A stretch of DNA of 64,000 bases from an uncultured Roseicyclus sp. (GCA_947489665.1 CANLEH010000003.1:186001-250000); one strand, 5' to 3'; shown: positions 25,514-35,282, counted from the stretch's first letter. Notes: generated from the letters alone by a model not told the origin. Made by a program: numbers and translations.

Positions 25514-26558
25514 ATCCGGTCATCTCCAGATAGCCGCGGCCGGTATGGCTGCCGGTGAAGGTGATCGGGCCCTCCCAGTAGGGAAAGCTGGTGTCCATCC
25601 AGCTTTGTGCGTTGATGGGTGTTGTCTGAATATCGATACCTCGAACAGGAAAGGTGAGCTGCCATTGGGTGGGAATAGTGCGGCCTGCGACCTGCGTCGT
25701 GGCCAGCGGTGTGAGCGCGATATGGCCGTCGCCATAGCTTTCGGTGGTGCCATCGGCGTTGATCCATGTGGCGGAGGTGAAGGTGCCGCCCTCAGTGCTG
25801 CGCAGCGCGAACGCCATCATGCGGGCACCATCTTCGAATTGGAGCGAGAACCAATCCCAGCCCATTTGGTCGTCGCTGAGAGGTTGCGACGACCATTCCC
25901 GGTCAAGCCAGGCGGTGCCCGTAACGGGAACATCCCCGTCGGGTAGGTTGAGCGTGCCAGTGACGGCGTAGAAGGGCTGCGAATAGTAGTAGCTGGCCTG
26001 CCCTTGGGCGCTTTTGACGGAATAGCCGCCATCGCCGTGGAAAATGAGGGGGCCATTGGCGGTGAGGTTGAGGTCATAGGCGAAGTTCGAGCCGCGCGCG
26101 GTGAGGTGCAGGGCGTCATAGGCATCGCCATCGGTGGCGGTTGAGTACATGTGCCAATCGTCGATTTGGGCGTGGAACGGATCAGACGTTACGCCCGCCT
26201 GTCCGATTCCGCCGCGCGCAAGACGCTCGGCGCTGAAATGGGCGGTTGGAGTGGTGAGGCCCGCATGCCCCATGAAGAGCTGTGGGGCGGTCCAATCGTA
26301 GGATGTTTCAGGCTCTAACGCGCTGCGAAACAGGGTCCATTGAATGCCGTAATCCGTGCCGTCCATGCCCTGCAGGGTTGCGGTCAAATACCACCATTCG
26401 ATGCGATACTCCGGGTGGGGGCCGTGATCTTCGGGGAAGGTGAACACCGGATCTGGTTGGGGGATGGCGAAGCCGTCGGCTTGCGTGCCGAGGCCCGCGA
26501 AGCCCTGGGCGTGGGCCTGGCTCAGCGTGAGAAGCAGGATCAGAGCGAGAAGGCGCAT
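25506..26558 (-). CDS. AttH/CrtC-like secreted lipocalin-fold protein
   Basis: From the ATG at 26558, which shares one base with the permease stop (TGATG), the protein has 350 residues with a signal peptide ([17 protein letters not shown]). The motifs EYRIEWWYLTATL, WTLFRSAL, GTAWLDREW and GWDWFSLQFEDG are typical of the AttH / carotenoid 1,2-hydratase family, which has two lipocalin-like halves. CrtC hydrates carotenoid ends; AttH-type homologues have no firm activity. Linkage to an FtsX-type ABC transporter suggests that it receives or modifies a lipophilic compound in the periplasm. The longer ORF in the track has no support. Confidence 0.82.
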   Translation of the reverse strand: MRLLALILLLTLSQAHAQGFAGLGTQADGFAIPQPDPVFTFPEDHGPHPEYRIEWWYLTATLQGMDGTDYGIQWTLFRSALEPETSYDWTAPQLFMGHAGLTTPTAHFSAERLARGGIGQAGVTSDPFHAQIDDWHMYSTATDGDAYDALHLTARGSNFAYDLNLTANGPLIFHGDGGYSVKSAQGQASYYYSQPFYAVTGTLNLPDGDVPVTGTAWLDREWSSQPLSDDQMGWDWFSLQFEDGARMMAFALRSTEGGTFTSATWINADGTTESYGDGHIALTPLATTQVAGRTIPTQWQLTFPVRGIDIQTTPINAQSWMDTSFPYWEGPITFTGSHTGRGYLEMTGYE

Positions 26559-28948
26559 CAACGTTCCTGTGCGAAGATTTGGGTCAAGCGGGCGGGCGGG
26601 ATGCGTGCGAGGCGCAGGGCGGGGCCAAGCGCCGCGAGGCCGGCTGCGATGAGGGCGAGTGCAAAGAGGCGCGTCCAATCGCCGGGGAAGAGCTGCATCG
26701 GCAGGCGCCACCCGAAAGCTTCAACATTGACCAAAGCGAGCAGGACCCAAGCCAGCGCCAGGCCCACGGGGAGGGCGAAGATGAAAGTCAGCATCGCAAG
26801 CCCGAGCGCGCGGATGAGTTCGACCTTGGCCAAAGTCGCGCGGGACGTGCCGATGGCCCAGAGAGGGGCCAGTTGCGGCAAGCGTAGATTGGCGAGGGTC
26901 AGCAGGCTCGTCAAAAGTGCGACACCTGCGACGCCGAGGGTGAGGATGTTGAGCGCGCCCGTCACCAGGAAGGTTTGATCAAACACCTCAATGGAGAAGG
27001 CTTTGACCTGATCCTGATTGGTGACGGCATCGGCAGGCAGGCCGAATTCTTCGCGCAGCCGACTTGCCATGGCCGGTGCCTGCTCTGGGTTGATGCGAAT
27101 GGCGAAGCGAAATGGCTGAACCTCTGGATAAGTATCTGCAAAGCGGTCTAGAGACACAATAGCCTGCCCGTTTGGGTTTCCGTAATCGGAATAGACGCCA
27201 ACGATTGGAAGGCCTTCCGCGATGGGCAACAGGTCGCCCGGCGAGAGGTTTTCCCGGCGCGCGAGTTGTTCATTGATCAGCGCCGCATTGCCTGTGGCGA
27301 GTTGATCCCAGGGGTTCTCAGATTGCGCGAGAAGGGGCCAGGCTTGGCGATATGTCGGGTGGTCGACCACGCCGAAGACCTGTGCGGGGCGGTCGAACAA
27401 TCGTTGATCTGCCGACACGATTGGAAGGATGGCGTCCACGTCGGGCCTGATCGCGTCCATCAGGAAGGCGGCCTCGGACGGATCAGCTGCCGTGATGTAG
27501 AGCTCCGACGCGAGGCGTTGATCGAGCCAGCCGATGAACGTGCTGCGGAAGCTGCCGACCATGGTGGAGACGCCAATATTTGCAGAAAGCGCCAGCAGAA
27601 GGGCCATCAGGGCCAAGGAGAGTCCGGGAATTTGTTGGCGTGTGTCGGCGAGTACCCATTCGCTGAACGCGCCGCGTGTGGGCAAAAACCTGAGCGCGAC
27701 ACTCATCACGCCGGGTAGGATCAGGGCCGCGCCAATGAGGAGGGCGGCGAGGCAAAGGAAAGCCGCGATGAGGCCTTGACCGAAAAGAGCGAGCATTGCT
27801 GCTAAGCCGAACAGCGCCAACGCAGCAACGGTCTGAACACGCATGGCCCGGCCTGATGCCTGCGCCCAGGCCCGAGGAAGAGCGGGCGCAAGAAGGGGCA
27901 TGCGGGCCGTGCGGATCATGGCCTGAACGGCGGCGGCTGCGGCGCCGAGCCAAGTAATGAAAAGGGCCGAAAGTGCCCAATAGGGATCAAACCGAAGGAT
28001 ACCTTCGATCTCCGCTCCATAAAGGCCGCGCAAAGTTCCGGCGACGCCCGGCATGAGGGCAGCCGCAATGAGGTAGCCCATGAGGATGCCAATGAGCCCC
28101 GCGACAAGCGCGATGGCGGCAAGTTCGATCCCCAGCGCCAGCAAGACCGTGCGCAGCGGCGTGCCGAGCGCGCGCAAGGTTCGGATGGACGCGCGGCGCT
28201 GTTCAAACGCCAGCCCGATGGCGGCGTGCACAATGAAGAGGCCAACGCCGAAGCTGAGAAAGCCGAAGGCCGTGAGGTTCAGGTGGAAGGAGTCGGTGAG
28301 GCGAGAGATGTCATTGGCCGTCTCGGGCGCGCGCAGCTGAAGATCGGTTGCGTCAGCCAACGGCGGCAGACCAAAGGGCTGTTGCGGGGCCACCAGCAGA
28401 TAGGACGGGTCGGTTTGCCCCAAAAGGCGCGCGGCGGTCGAGATATCCGTTATCGCGGCGGCCGGGGGGACATCGCTTGAGATGGTGATCGGGGGCAGAT
28501 CGGTGGGCAGTGGGCCGTTTGCGGTTGCCTCCGACACGAGAAGCAGACCGGGGGCGGTGAAGAAAGTGCTCAAATCCAAGTCGCCGTCCAGTGCGGGGCC
28601 TTGAGCGGCGGCAGGTGCTGTCAGCGGGTCAATTCCCAACACGCGCAGGCGGCCATTGGCGTCGCGAATCTCACCGGAGATCACGGGGGAGACGAGGTAA
28701 CCAGCAGATCGGAGCGCGAGGTAGGTGTCGAGCGACACGGGGCGGCCATCGGCGCGTTCGAGGCGCGCAAGCTGATCCTGGCCAAGGGTGGCGGCTGCCC
28801 GGTCATAGGCTGATCGTGCCTCTGCATTGATGGCCTGGACACCCGACCACAGTGCTGTTGCCAAGGCCAGACCAATGGCCAGCATCGCCAGCTGCCCGGG
28901 GCGGCGCTTCCAGTGTGAAGAAAGGCTCTGAATAGCGGTGTAGAGCAT
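26558..28948 (-). CDS. FtsX/LolE-type ABC transporter permease
   Basis: The 796-residue protein has an N-terminal membrane segment (about 20-40), a large periplasmic region, three central segments (about 220-345), further hydrophobic segments (about 370-420), a second periplasmic region, and three C-terminal segments (about 680-780) around [20 protein letters not shown] and [22 protein letters not shown]. Two FtsX domains in one chain is typical of exporters of the MacB/YbbP type, which move or extract substrates by mechanotransmission. It lies two bases after its ATPase gene and is followed by the AttH-like gene. The substrate is not known. Confidence 0.85.
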   Translation of the reverse strand: MLYTAIQSLSSHWKRRPGQLAMLAIGLALATALWSGVQAINAEARSAYDRAAATLGQDQLARLERADGRPVSLDTYLALRSAGYLVSPVISGEIRDANGRLRVLGIDPLTAPAAAQGPALDGDLDLSTFFTAPGLLLVSEATANGPLPTDLPPITISSDVPPAAAITDISTAARLLGQTDPSYLLVAPQQPFGLPPLADATDLQLRAPETANDISRLTDSFHLNLTAFGFLSFGVGLFIVHAAIGLAFEQRRASIRTLRALGTPLRTVLLALGIELAAIALVAGLIGILMGYLIAAALMPGVAGTLRGLYGAEIEGILRFDPYWALSALFITWLGAAAAAVQAMIRTARMPLLAPALPRAWAQASGRAMRVQTVAALALFGLAAMLALFGQGLIAAFLCLAALLIGAALILPGVMSVALRFLPTRGAFSEWVLADTRQQIPGLSLALMALLLALSANIGVSTMVGSFRSTFIGWLDQRLASELYITAADPSEAAFLMDAIRPDVDAILPIVSADQRLFDRPAQVFGVVDHPTYRQAWPLLAQSENPWDQLATGNAALINEQLARRENLSPGDLLPIAEGLPIVGVYSDYGNPNGQAIVSLDRFADTYPEVQPFRFAIRINPEQAPAMASRLREEFGLPADAVTNQDQVKAFSIEVFDQTFLVTGALNILTLGVAGVALLTSLLTLANLRLPQLAPLWAIGTSRATLAKVELIRALGLAMLTFIFALPVGLALAWVLLALVNVEAFGWRLPMQLFPGDWTRLFALALIAAGLAALGPALRLARIPPARLTQIFAQER

Positions 28949-28950
28949 GA

Positions 28951-29610
28951 TCAGGCCGCTTCCAGAATGCCGCGCGACAGGTGGATGCGGCGAGATAGGC
29001 GGGCGGCAAGCCGGGTGGAATGCGTGACCATCAAGAGGCCCGCATTGGTATCGGCGACCAGATCAAGCAGAAGGGAGAGGACGGCATCGCCGGTTTCTTC
29101 ATCGAGGTTACCGGTCGGTTCATCGGCAAGGATCAGGGCGGGCCGGGGGGCCAGCGCCCGCGCGATGGCGACGCGTTGCTGTTGTCCGCCGGACAGTTGC
29201 TCGGGGTAGCGGGTGGTAAGATCGTCCAGGCCAAGGCGCTGGGCGAGTTCCGTGCAGAACGCCGCATCGTGTCGTCCCGAGAGGCGGGCCTGCAGCGCAA
29301 TATTGGCCCCAACGTTGAGGGACGGGACAAGGTTGAACTGTTGAAAGATCAGGCCGATCTGCGTGCGCCGCGCGGATGCGCGTGCGGCATCGTCCAATTG
29401 GCCGATGTCCTGGCCCTGCACCATGACCTGCCCGCTGTCGGGTCGGTCCAACCCGCCTGCCAGATGCAGAAGCGTGGATTTGCCGGATCCGCTTTCGCCC
29501 GTCAGGGCGAGGGTTTCGCCCACATCCATGCCAATCGAGACGCCCGCAAGCACGGGGGTTTCGTCATAGGATTTGTGGATGTCACGCAGATCGAGCAGAG
29601 GGCTTTCCAT
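28951..29610 (-). CDS. LolD/MacB-type ABC transporter ATP-binding protein
   Basis: From the ATG at 29610 the protein has 219 residues, the usual size for this class. It shows Walker [10 protein letters not shown] (about 39-47), a Q-loop FQQFN, the [15 protein letters not shown] signature, Walker [14 protein letters not shown], and the switch histidine in VTHSTRLA. It is the first gene of the operon with the FtsX-type permease, the AttH-like lipocalin and the PNPOx protein. The extra N-terminal residues in the ORF track are not conserved and lack a better ribosome-binding site. Confidence 0.87.
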   Translation of the reverse strand: MESPLLDLRDIHKSYDETPVLAGVSIGMDVGETLALTGESGSGKSTLLHLAGGLDRPDSGQVMVQGQDIGQLDDAARASARRTQIGLIFQQFNLVPSLNVGANIALQARLSGRHDAAFCTELAQRLGLDDLTTRYPEQLSGGQQQRVAIARALAPRPALILADEPTGNLDEETGDAVLSLLLDLVADTNAGLLMVTHSTRLAARLSRRIHLSRGILEAA

Positions 29611-29705
29611 AGGCGCAGATGTAGCAGGCCGGGTCCGCTTCGCCACGGGCCATTGCGCGGGCGGCGGTTTTTGCCGCAGGTTTCGAGCGAGCAAGGGAGC
29701 GCCAG

Positions 29706-30503
29706 ATGATCACGGATTGGGATGATGCCTATGCCAATGGGGCGCATATCGCGGATGCGGATGCTATTCTGGCGCGGTGGAAAGAGGAGGCTCCGCGGGC
29801 CTACCGGACCCTTGCGCCGGAGCGGATTGAGACGGGGCCTCGACCGAGGCAGTTTATGGATTTATTTAGACCCGAAACTGCGCAGCAGGGCCTGACGTTG
29901 TTTGTGCATGGGGGATATTGGATGGCCTTTGAGGGCCGTGACTTCGCCCATGTTGTGACGGGCCCGCTGTCGCATGGTCAGGCCGTTGGGGCGATTACCT
30001 ATACGCTTGCCCCTGAGGCGCGAATTTCTGAGATCACGGCGGAAATTGCGCAAGCGGTTGAGGCTGCGGCCGCTTTGGTTGAGGGGCCGATCCGGCTGGT
30101 GGGCCATTCTGCCGGCGGGCATTTGGTGACGCGGATGGTGTGTGAGGGGGTCTTGCCTGCACCTGTCCTGGACCGGGTGGCGCATGTGATCTCAATCTCT
30201 GGGGTGCATGATTTGCGCCCGCTGTTGCGCACGCGGATGAACGAAACGCTGCGATTGACGCCAGAGGAGGCGGTGCGGGAAAGCCCGGCCCTTTTGACCC
30301 CGGCCAGCGGCGTGCGCGTGTCATGTGTCGTGGGTGCAGAGGAGCGGCCCGAATTCCGCAGGCAGTCCGCGTTGTTGGCCAATATCTGGACGGGGTTGGG
30401 CGCGCGCATGCAGGCGATTGAGTTGCCGGGCGAAAATCACTTCAGCATTCTGGAGGGTCTGGAAGACCCGAATGCGGAGTTGTGCCGTTTGGTGATTGGC
30501 TAG
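29706..30503 (+). CDS. Alpha/beta hydrolase, kynurenine formamidase-like
   Basis: The 265-residue protein has the oxyanion motif HGGYWMAF (about 69-76), the nucleophile elbow GHSAGGH (about 134-140), and a catalytic histidine in GENHFSIL. This set resembles bacterial arylformamidase/esterase proteins of the alpha/beta hydrolase family. The start has GGGAG eight bases upstream. Kynurenine formamidase activity is only a guess because no kyn genes are nearby. It is divergent from the ABC operon and overlaps the converging MarR gene in CTAG. Confidence 0.75.
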   Translation: MITDWDDAYANGAHIADADAILARWKEEAPRAYRTLAPERIETGPRPRQFMDLFRPETAQQGLTLFVHGGYWMAFEGRDFAHVVTGPLSHGQAVGAITYTLAPEARISEITAEIAQAVEAAAALVEGPIRLVGHSAGGHLVTRMVCEGVLPAPVLDRVAHVISISGVHDLRPLLRTRMNETLRLTPEEAVRESPALLTPASGVRVSCVVGAEERPEFRRQSALLANIWTGLGARMQAIELPGENHFSILEGLEDPNAELCRLVIG

Positions 30504-30934
30504 ATTCGGTCGAACAGGGCGGAGATCGCCGTCTTCAACTGTGCCCGATCTTCGGGGCCGAGCGCGTCCAGCATCCGGCTTTCCGCTGCGAGGGCCGCAG
30601 ATTTCAGGCGAGAGACCTCTTCCGTGCCGTGATCTGACAAACGGACAACCAGCCTGCGGCGATCGGCCTTGTCGCGGATGACCGAGATCATATCGAGGTC
30701 TTCCAACCGGCGCTGTGCGCGGCTGACCCGGGCTGCATCCATGGCTGTTAGGATGCACAGATCGTGGGACGAGCAGGGCTGGTTCGATGGCAAAGCCATC
30801 ATGATGCGCCATTCGGGCACTTGCAGGCCGGCATCTTCCATGACGCGTGCAAACATCCGTGCGGACAGCACCGACATTTGAAACGGCAGAAACTCGGACA
30901 GGTCAAATGTCAGAGACTGGGATTGGTCTTTCAT
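30500..30934 (-). CDS. MarR-family transcriptional regulator
   Basis: The ATG at 30934 has AAGGTGG at good spacing and gives 144 residues, a normal MarR length; the 223-residue ORF in the track runs through the intergenic region. The winged helix is visible in HDLCILTAMDAARVSRAQRRLEDLDMISVIRDKADRRRLVVRLSDHG, where DKADRRR is the wing. The gene is divergent from serC, and a 32-bp near-palindrome lies between them. This makes autoregulation and control of serC-serA a fair guess. No ligand can be inferred. Confidence 0.88.
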   Translation of the reverse strand: MKDQSQSLTFDLSEFLPFQMSVLSARMFARVMEDAGLQVPEWRIMMALPSNQPCSSHDLCILTAMDAARVSRAQRRLEDLDMISVIRDKADRRRLVVRLSDHGTEEVSRLKSAALAAESRMLDALGPEDRAQLKTAISALFDRI

Positions 30935-31048
30935 GGGGACCACCTTTGCCACACGCAGGAGAATACAACCCTGACGATAGCGGCCTGTCTGATGGCGGTG
31001 CAAGAAAAATGTCAGGCAAAGTTGACATTTAGCCGGTTTTAGCCGGGC

Positions 31049-31080
31049 CAATCTATCGAAATTGCAATTCCGATAGATTG
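31049..31080. promoter_or_regulatory. 32-bp near-perfect palindrome, probable operator
   Basis: The arms CAATCTATCG and CGATAGATTG are perfect inverted copies, and the 12-base centre contains AATTGCAATT, itself palindromic; only one symmetric pair breaks the symmetry. The site lies 114 bases upstream of marR and 158 bases upstream of serC. Length and symmetry fit a dimer-bound winged-helix operator such as those of MarR proteins. The binding protein is inferred from position only. The whole marR-serC gap is 304 bases and holds this palindrome and the serC leader. Confidence 0.6.
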
Positions 31081-31139
31081 CGCGCCGGGTTTCCGATGGT
31101 GAACAGCGGGAATTGGGAAAAGCACAAAAACGACCGCCT

Positions 31140-31238
31140 GGCACGTTTTTCCGGCTTGTCCCCCAAACCACGGCTGCTTATGCCCGGCGGTGGGACACCC
31201 CTCCCCAACGAGGGGCGCATATCTGTGAGGATACCATT
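31140..31238 (+). ncRNA. Structured leader of serC (candidate serC RNA motif)
   Basis: A conserved serC leader element has been described upstream of serC-serA in alphaproteobacteria (the serC RNA motif), and this leader has a similar place and layout. Visible structure: TGTCCC (31157-31162) pairs with GGGACA (31192-31197), and next to it CCCCTC-CCCAAC-GAGGGG (31198-31215) forms a strong hairpin 9 bases before the ribosome-binding site GTGAGG. I cannot align it to the known consensus without a covariance model, so the family match is provisional; the hairpins are seen directly. Confidence 0.5.
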
Positions 31239-32405
31239 ATGACCACGACCCAACCGGCCCCACGGCCGGACGTGAAGCCGTCGAATCCGAAATTTTCGTC
31301 TGGCCCCTGCACCAAACCCCCCACCTGGACCCCTGACGCCCTCCGCCAAGCGCCGCTTGGGCGGTCGCACCGTGCGGCTGTCGGCAAAGGCTTGCTGCAG
31401 TCCGTCATCGGCACCACTGGCCACATGCTTGGCGTGCCAGAGGACTACAAGGTGGGCATCGTACCGGCCTCGGACACAGGCGCCGTGGAGATGGCCATGT
31501 GGTCGATGCTGGGCGCGCGGCCTTGCACGATGCTGGCATGGGAAAGCTTTGGTGCGGGCTGGGTGACGGATGTGGTCAAGCAACTGAAGCTGGACGCCAC
31601 GGTCACGACGGCCGAATACGGCGAGCTGCCCGACTTGGGCGCGGTCGATTGGGATACCGATGTGGTCTTCACATGGAACGGCACGACATCAGGCGTGCGC
31701 GTCCCCAGCGGCGACGTGATCCCGGCGGATCGCGCGGGGCTGACGATTTGTGACGCAACCAGCGCGGCCTTCGCGCAGGACTTGCCATGGGACAAGCTGG
31801 ATGTTGTCACCTTCTCTTGGCAGAAGGTGATGGGTGGCGAAGGGGCGCATGGTGTGCTGATCCTGAGCCCTCGCGCCGTGGAGCGGCTGGAAAGCTACAC
31901 ACCACCATGGCCCCTGCCGAAGATTTTCCGCCTGACCAAGGGCGGTAAGCTGATCGACGGAATCTTCGACGGTGCGACGATCAACACGCCATCCATGCTG
32001 TGTGTCGAGGACTACCATTTTGCACTGGAATGGGCTGAAAGCCTGGGTGGCCTGCCCGCGTTGCACGCGCGGGCCGATGCCAATGCGCAAGCCGTCTGGG
32101 ACTTCTGCGACGCGCGGGATTGGATCGAGAACCTAGCGGTTGATCCGGCGACCCGGTCGAACACGTCCGTTTGCCTGAAGTTCACCGACCCACGCATTGA
32201 GGACGGGGAAGCGTTTGCCAAGGCCGTGGCCAAGCGGTTGATGACGGAACATGCGGCCTTCGACGTCGGGTCCTATCGCGATGCCCCGCCAGGCTTACGC
32301 ATCTGGTGCGGTGCAACGGTTGAGCTTTCGGACATCGAGGCGATGCTGCCATGGCTCGACTGGGCGTTCCAAACTGAGATCGACGCGCAAGCTGTCGCTG
32401 CCTGA
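31239..32405 (+). CDS. serC: Phosphoserine aminotransferase
   Basis: SerC converts 3-phosphohydroxypyruvate to phosphoserine with glutamate as donor. From the ATG at 31239 the protein has 388 residues. The PLP lysine is K196 in [15 protein letters not shown], and [11 protein letters not shown] and INTPSML are typical of the alphaproteobacterial type of SerC, which differs from the E. coli type. The ORF in the track begins in the leader and is too long. serA follows after 42 bases, so the two form an operon behind the structured leader. Confidence 0.95.
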   Translation: MTTTQPAPRPDVKPSNPKFSSGPCTKPPTWTPDALRQAPLGRSHRAAVGKGLLQSVIGTTGHMLGVPEDYKVGIVPASDTGAVEMAMWSMLGARPCTMLAWESFGAGWVTDVVKQLKLDATVTTAEYGELPDLGAVDWDTDVVFTWNGTTSGVRVPSGDVIPADRAGLTICDATSAAFAQDLPWDKLDVVTFSWQKVMGGEGAHGVLILSPRAVERLESYTPPWPLPKIFRLTKGGKLIDGIFDGATINTPSMLCVEDYHFALEWAESLGGLPALHARADANAQAVWDFCDARDWIENLAVDPATRSNTSVCLKFTDPRIEDGEAFAKAVAKRLMTEHAAFDVGSYRDAPPGLRIWCGATVELSDIEAMLPWLDWAFQTEIDAQAVAA

Positions 32406-32447
32406 CCCTACCCAAATCGAAATTCTATCTTTGAAGGAGTGCCTGAC

Positions 32448-34043
32448 ATGGCCCCCAAAGTCCTCGTCTCAGACAAGCTGAGTGAAACCGCCGTCCAGAT
32501 TTTCCGGGATCGCGGCATCGACGTGACCTTCGACCCGAGCATCGGCAAGGATAAGGAGAAGCTCCTGTCCGTGATTGATCAGTATGATGGTCTTGCCATC
32601 CGTTCCGCCACCAAGGTGACGGAGAAGATCATTGCGCAAGCAGATCGCCTTAAAGTTGTGGGGCGGGCTGGTATTGGGGTCGACAATGTCGACATTCCCA
32701 ATGCGTCGAAGAAGGGCATCATTGTGATGAACACGCCCTTCGGGAACATGATCACCACCGCGGAACATGCGATTGCCATGATGTTTGCCGTGGCGCGGCA
32801 GATCCCGGAGGCCAGCGCCTCGACCCATGCGGGCAAATGGGAGAAGTCGAAATTCATGGGCGTCGAGCTGACCGGCAAGACTCTGGGCGTGATTGGCGCG
32901 GGCAATATCGGCGGGATCGTCTGTGAACGTGGCGTTGGGCTGCGCATGAAGGTGATCGCCTATGATCCATTCCTGAGCGAAGAGCGGGCTGCGAAACTGG
33001 GTGTGACCAAGGTGGAGTTGGATGAGCTGTTCCAGCGGTCTGACTTTATCACGCTGCACGTGCCTGCCACCGACAAGACGCGCGGCATGATCTCAGCCGA
33101 AGCGATTGCCACGATGAAGAAGGGCGTGCGCATTGTGAACTGCGCGCGTGGGGGTTTAGTGGATGAAGAGGCGCTGGCCGAGGCCCTGAAATCCGGCCAC
33201 GTCGCTGGCGCGGCGTTTGATGTGTTCGCAGTGGAGCCAGCGACCGACAGCCCGCTGTTCAACCTGCCGAACGTCGTTGTGACGCCTCACTTGGGCGCGG
33301 CGACGACCGAGGCGCAGGAGAATGTGGCGTTGCAGGTGGCTGAACAGATGTCGGATTACCTGCTGACGGGCGCAGTCTCAAATGCGCTGAACATGCCGAG
33401 CGTGACGGCTGAAGAAGCCGCCGTGATGGGGCCGTGGGTGAAATTGGCTGAGCATCTGGGTGCCTTTGTGGGCCAGCTTACCGATGAGCCAATCAAGAGC
33501 ATTGAGATCGTCTATAACGGTGTGGTCACGGGCATGAACCTGAAGGCGCTGGATTGCGCGGCAATTGCCGGTGTGATGAAGGCCACGAACCCGGATGTGA
33601 ACATGGTGTCGGCCCCTGTGATTGCAAAAGAGCGTGGGATTGAGCTGAGCCAGACCACGCAGGACAAGACCGGCGTGTTCGACGGCTATATCCGGCTGGT
33701 GGTGAAGACCGACAAGCGGGAGCGGTCGATTGCGGGCACATGCTTCAGCGACGGTAAGCCGCGCTTCATCCAGATCAAGGGCATCAACATCGATGCTGAG
33801 ATCGGGGAGCACATGCTCTACACCACCAACGAAGATGTGCCGGGGATTATCGGTGCGCTGGGTCAGACGATGGGGGCGAACGACGTCAACATCGCGAACT
33901 TCACCTTGGGCCGGTCGGGCCCAAAGGGCGAGGCGATTGCGCTGCTGTACCTCGACGCGCCGCCGCCTGCGAAGGCGTTGAAGGACCTGATGGACACGGG
34001 GTTGTTCCAAAGCGTGCAGCCGCTGCAGTTCGACGCGGCGTAA
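32448..34043 (+). CDS. serA: D-3-phosphoglycerate dehydrogenase
   Basis: SerA carries out the first step of serine synthesis. The ATG at 32448 has GAAGGAG at ideal spacing; the GTG listed at 32439 overlaps that site and is unlikely. The 531-residue protein is the long form: NAD-binding GAGNIGGIV near 149-157, catalytic Arg in NCARGGLVDE, Glu, and His in TPHLGAAT. An intervening domain (about 320-450) and a C-terminal ACT domain (about 455-531, MLYTTNEDVPGIIGALG) follow, the latter often the site of serine feedback. The gene ends at a strong terminator-like hairpin. Confidence 0.96.
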   Translation: MAPKVLVSDKLSETAVQIFRDRGIDVTFDPSIGKDKEKLLSVIDQYDGLAIRSATKVTEKIIAQADRLKVVGRAGIGVDNVDIPNASKKGIIVMNTPFGNMITTAEHAIAMMFAVARQIPEASASTHAGKWEKSKFMGVELTGKTLGVIGAGNIGGIVCERGVGLRMKVIAYDPFLSEERAAKLGVTKVELDELFQRSDFITLHVPATDKTRGMISAEAIATMKKGVRIVNCARGGLVDEEALAEALKSGHVAGAAFDVFAVEPATDSPLFNLPNVVVTPHLGAATTEAQENVALQVAEQMSDYLLTGAVSNALNMPSVTAEEAAVMGPWVKLAEHLGAFVGQLTDEPIKSIEIVYNGVVTGMNLKALDCAAIAGVMKATNPDVNMVSAPVIAKERGIELSQTTQDKTGVFDGYIRLVVKTDKRERSIAGTCFSDGKPRFIQIKGINIDAEIGEHMLYTTNEDVPGIIGALGQTMGANDVNIANFTLGRSGPKGEAIALLYLDAPPPAKALKDLMDTGLFQSVQPLQFDAA

Positions 34044-34072
34044 AATTGGCGCTGGCCGCTGATTGATGCTCT

Positions 34073-34104
34073 AACCCTTCGCAAGCAATTGCGGAGGGTT
34101 TTTT
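34073..34104 (+). terminator. serA terminator hairpin that contains the thiolase ribosome-binding site
   Basis: AACCCTTCGCAA and TTGCGGAGGGTT form a 12-bp stem (one G-U pair) with a GCAA loop, followed directly by a run of T. This is a textbook intrinsic terminator 30 bases after the serA stop. The 3' arm includes GGAGGG (34093-34098), the only good ribosome-binding site for the thiolase ATG at 34107, so the same hairpin would also hide that site in any read-through RNA. Confidence 0.8.
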
Positions 34105-34106
34105 AC

Positions 34107-35282
34107 ATGGACGAGATCGTTATTCTGTCGGGCGCACGCACGGCGATTGGGACATTTGGTGGGTCACTTGCGGGAACCACCCCAATCGATACGGGCACAG
34201 TCGTGGCCAAAGCAGCACTGGAGCGCGCCGGTGTTGAGGGTGGCCAGATCGGTCACGTGACCTTTGGCCATGTGATCAACACCGAGCCGCGCGACATGTA
34301 TCTTAGTCGCGTCGCCGCGATGCAGGCGGGCGTGCCGGACACGGTGCCAGCGATGAACGTGAACAGGCTTTGTGGGTCCGGTGCGCAGGCGATTGTCAGC
34401 GTGATCCAGTCGCTTGCGATGGGGGATGCCGATTTTGGCTTGGCCGGCGGCGCGGAAAGCATGAGCCGGTCGCCATATGTAATCCCGCAGGCGCGGTTCG
34501 GGCAGAAGATGGGGGACGTCAAGACGCTCGACATGATGTTGGGCGCTTTGAACTGCCCGTTTGGGACGGGGCATATGGGCGTGACCGCGGAGAATGTCGC
34601 GGATGAGCATGACGTGACGCGGGAGCAGATGGATGCCTTCGCCATGGCCTCGCAGGAGCGGGCGGCGCACGCGATTGAGCAGGGGTATTTTGCGGATCAG
34701 ATCGTGCCGGTTGAGGTCCGCGTCAAGCGCGACATGGTGCAGTTTGAGGTTGATGAGCATCCCAAGGCGACCTCGCTGGAGGCGCTGGGCGGGCTGCGGG
34801 CGGTGTTCCAGAAAGACGGGCGCGTGACGGCGGGCAATGCCAGCGGGATCAACGATGGCGCGGCGGCATTGGTGCTGGCACGCGGCGAGGCGGCGGAGAG
34901 GGCCGGCCTGACGCCAAGGGCGCGCGTGCTGGGTTATGCCCATGCCGGTGTGCGGCCTGAGGTGATGGGCATTGGTCCCGTGCCCGCGGTGGAGAACCTG
35001 TTGGCGAAGACAGGCCTTAGCATTGGGGATTTCGATGTGATCGAATCCAATGAGGCCTTCGCGGCACAGGCGATTGCAGTGAACAAGGGGCTTGGTCTGG
35101 ACCAGGCGAAGGTGAACCCGAATGGCGGCGCGATTGCGCTGGGCCATCCAGTTGGCGCGACGGGTGCGATCATCACGGTGAAGGCGTTGTATGAGCTGGA
35201 GCGGATTGGTGGATCGAAGGCGCTGATCACGATGTGCATCGGCGGCGGTCAGGGCATCGCGCTGGCGATTGAGCGGGTGTGA
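34107..35282 (+). CDS. Acetyl-CoA C-acyltransferase (thiolase)
   Basis: The 391-residue protein is a biosynthetic-type thiolase. The acyl-carrying cysteine is C89 (NRLCGSGAQA), with the catalytic histidine in ALGHPVGATG and the second cysteine in CIGGGQG near the end. MDEIVILSGARTAIGTFGGSL is the conserved N-terminus, which fixes the start at 34107. It could condense two acetyl-CoA (PhaA/AtoB role) or cleave beta-ketoacyl-CoA; sequence alone does not decide, and no phaB or fad gene is adjacent. Its ribosome-binding site lies inside the serA terminator hairpin. Confidence 0.9.
   Translation: MDEIVILSGARTAIGTFGGSLAGTTPIDTGTVVAKAALERAGVEGGQIGHVTFGHVINTEPRDMYLSRVAAMQAGVPDTVPAMNVNRLCGSGAQAIVSVIQSLAMGDADFGLAGGAESMSRSPYVIPQARFGQKMGDVKTLDMMLGALNCPFGTGHMGVTAENVADEHDVTREQMDAFAMASQERAAHAIEQGYFADQIVPVEVRVKRDMVQFEVDEHPKATSLEALGGLRAVFQKDGRVTAGNASGINDGAAALVLARGEAAERAGLTPRARVLGYAHAGVRPEVMGIGPVPAVENLLAKTGLSIGDFDVIESNEAFAAQAIAVNKGLGLDQAKVNPNGGAIALGHPVGATGAIITVKALYELERIGGSKALITMCIGGGQGIALAIERV

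Noticed and set aside
34164-35147. A 327-residue ORF antisense to the thiolase gene
   Set aside because: The thiolase is complete with catalytic residues; the antisense frame has typical shadow composition.
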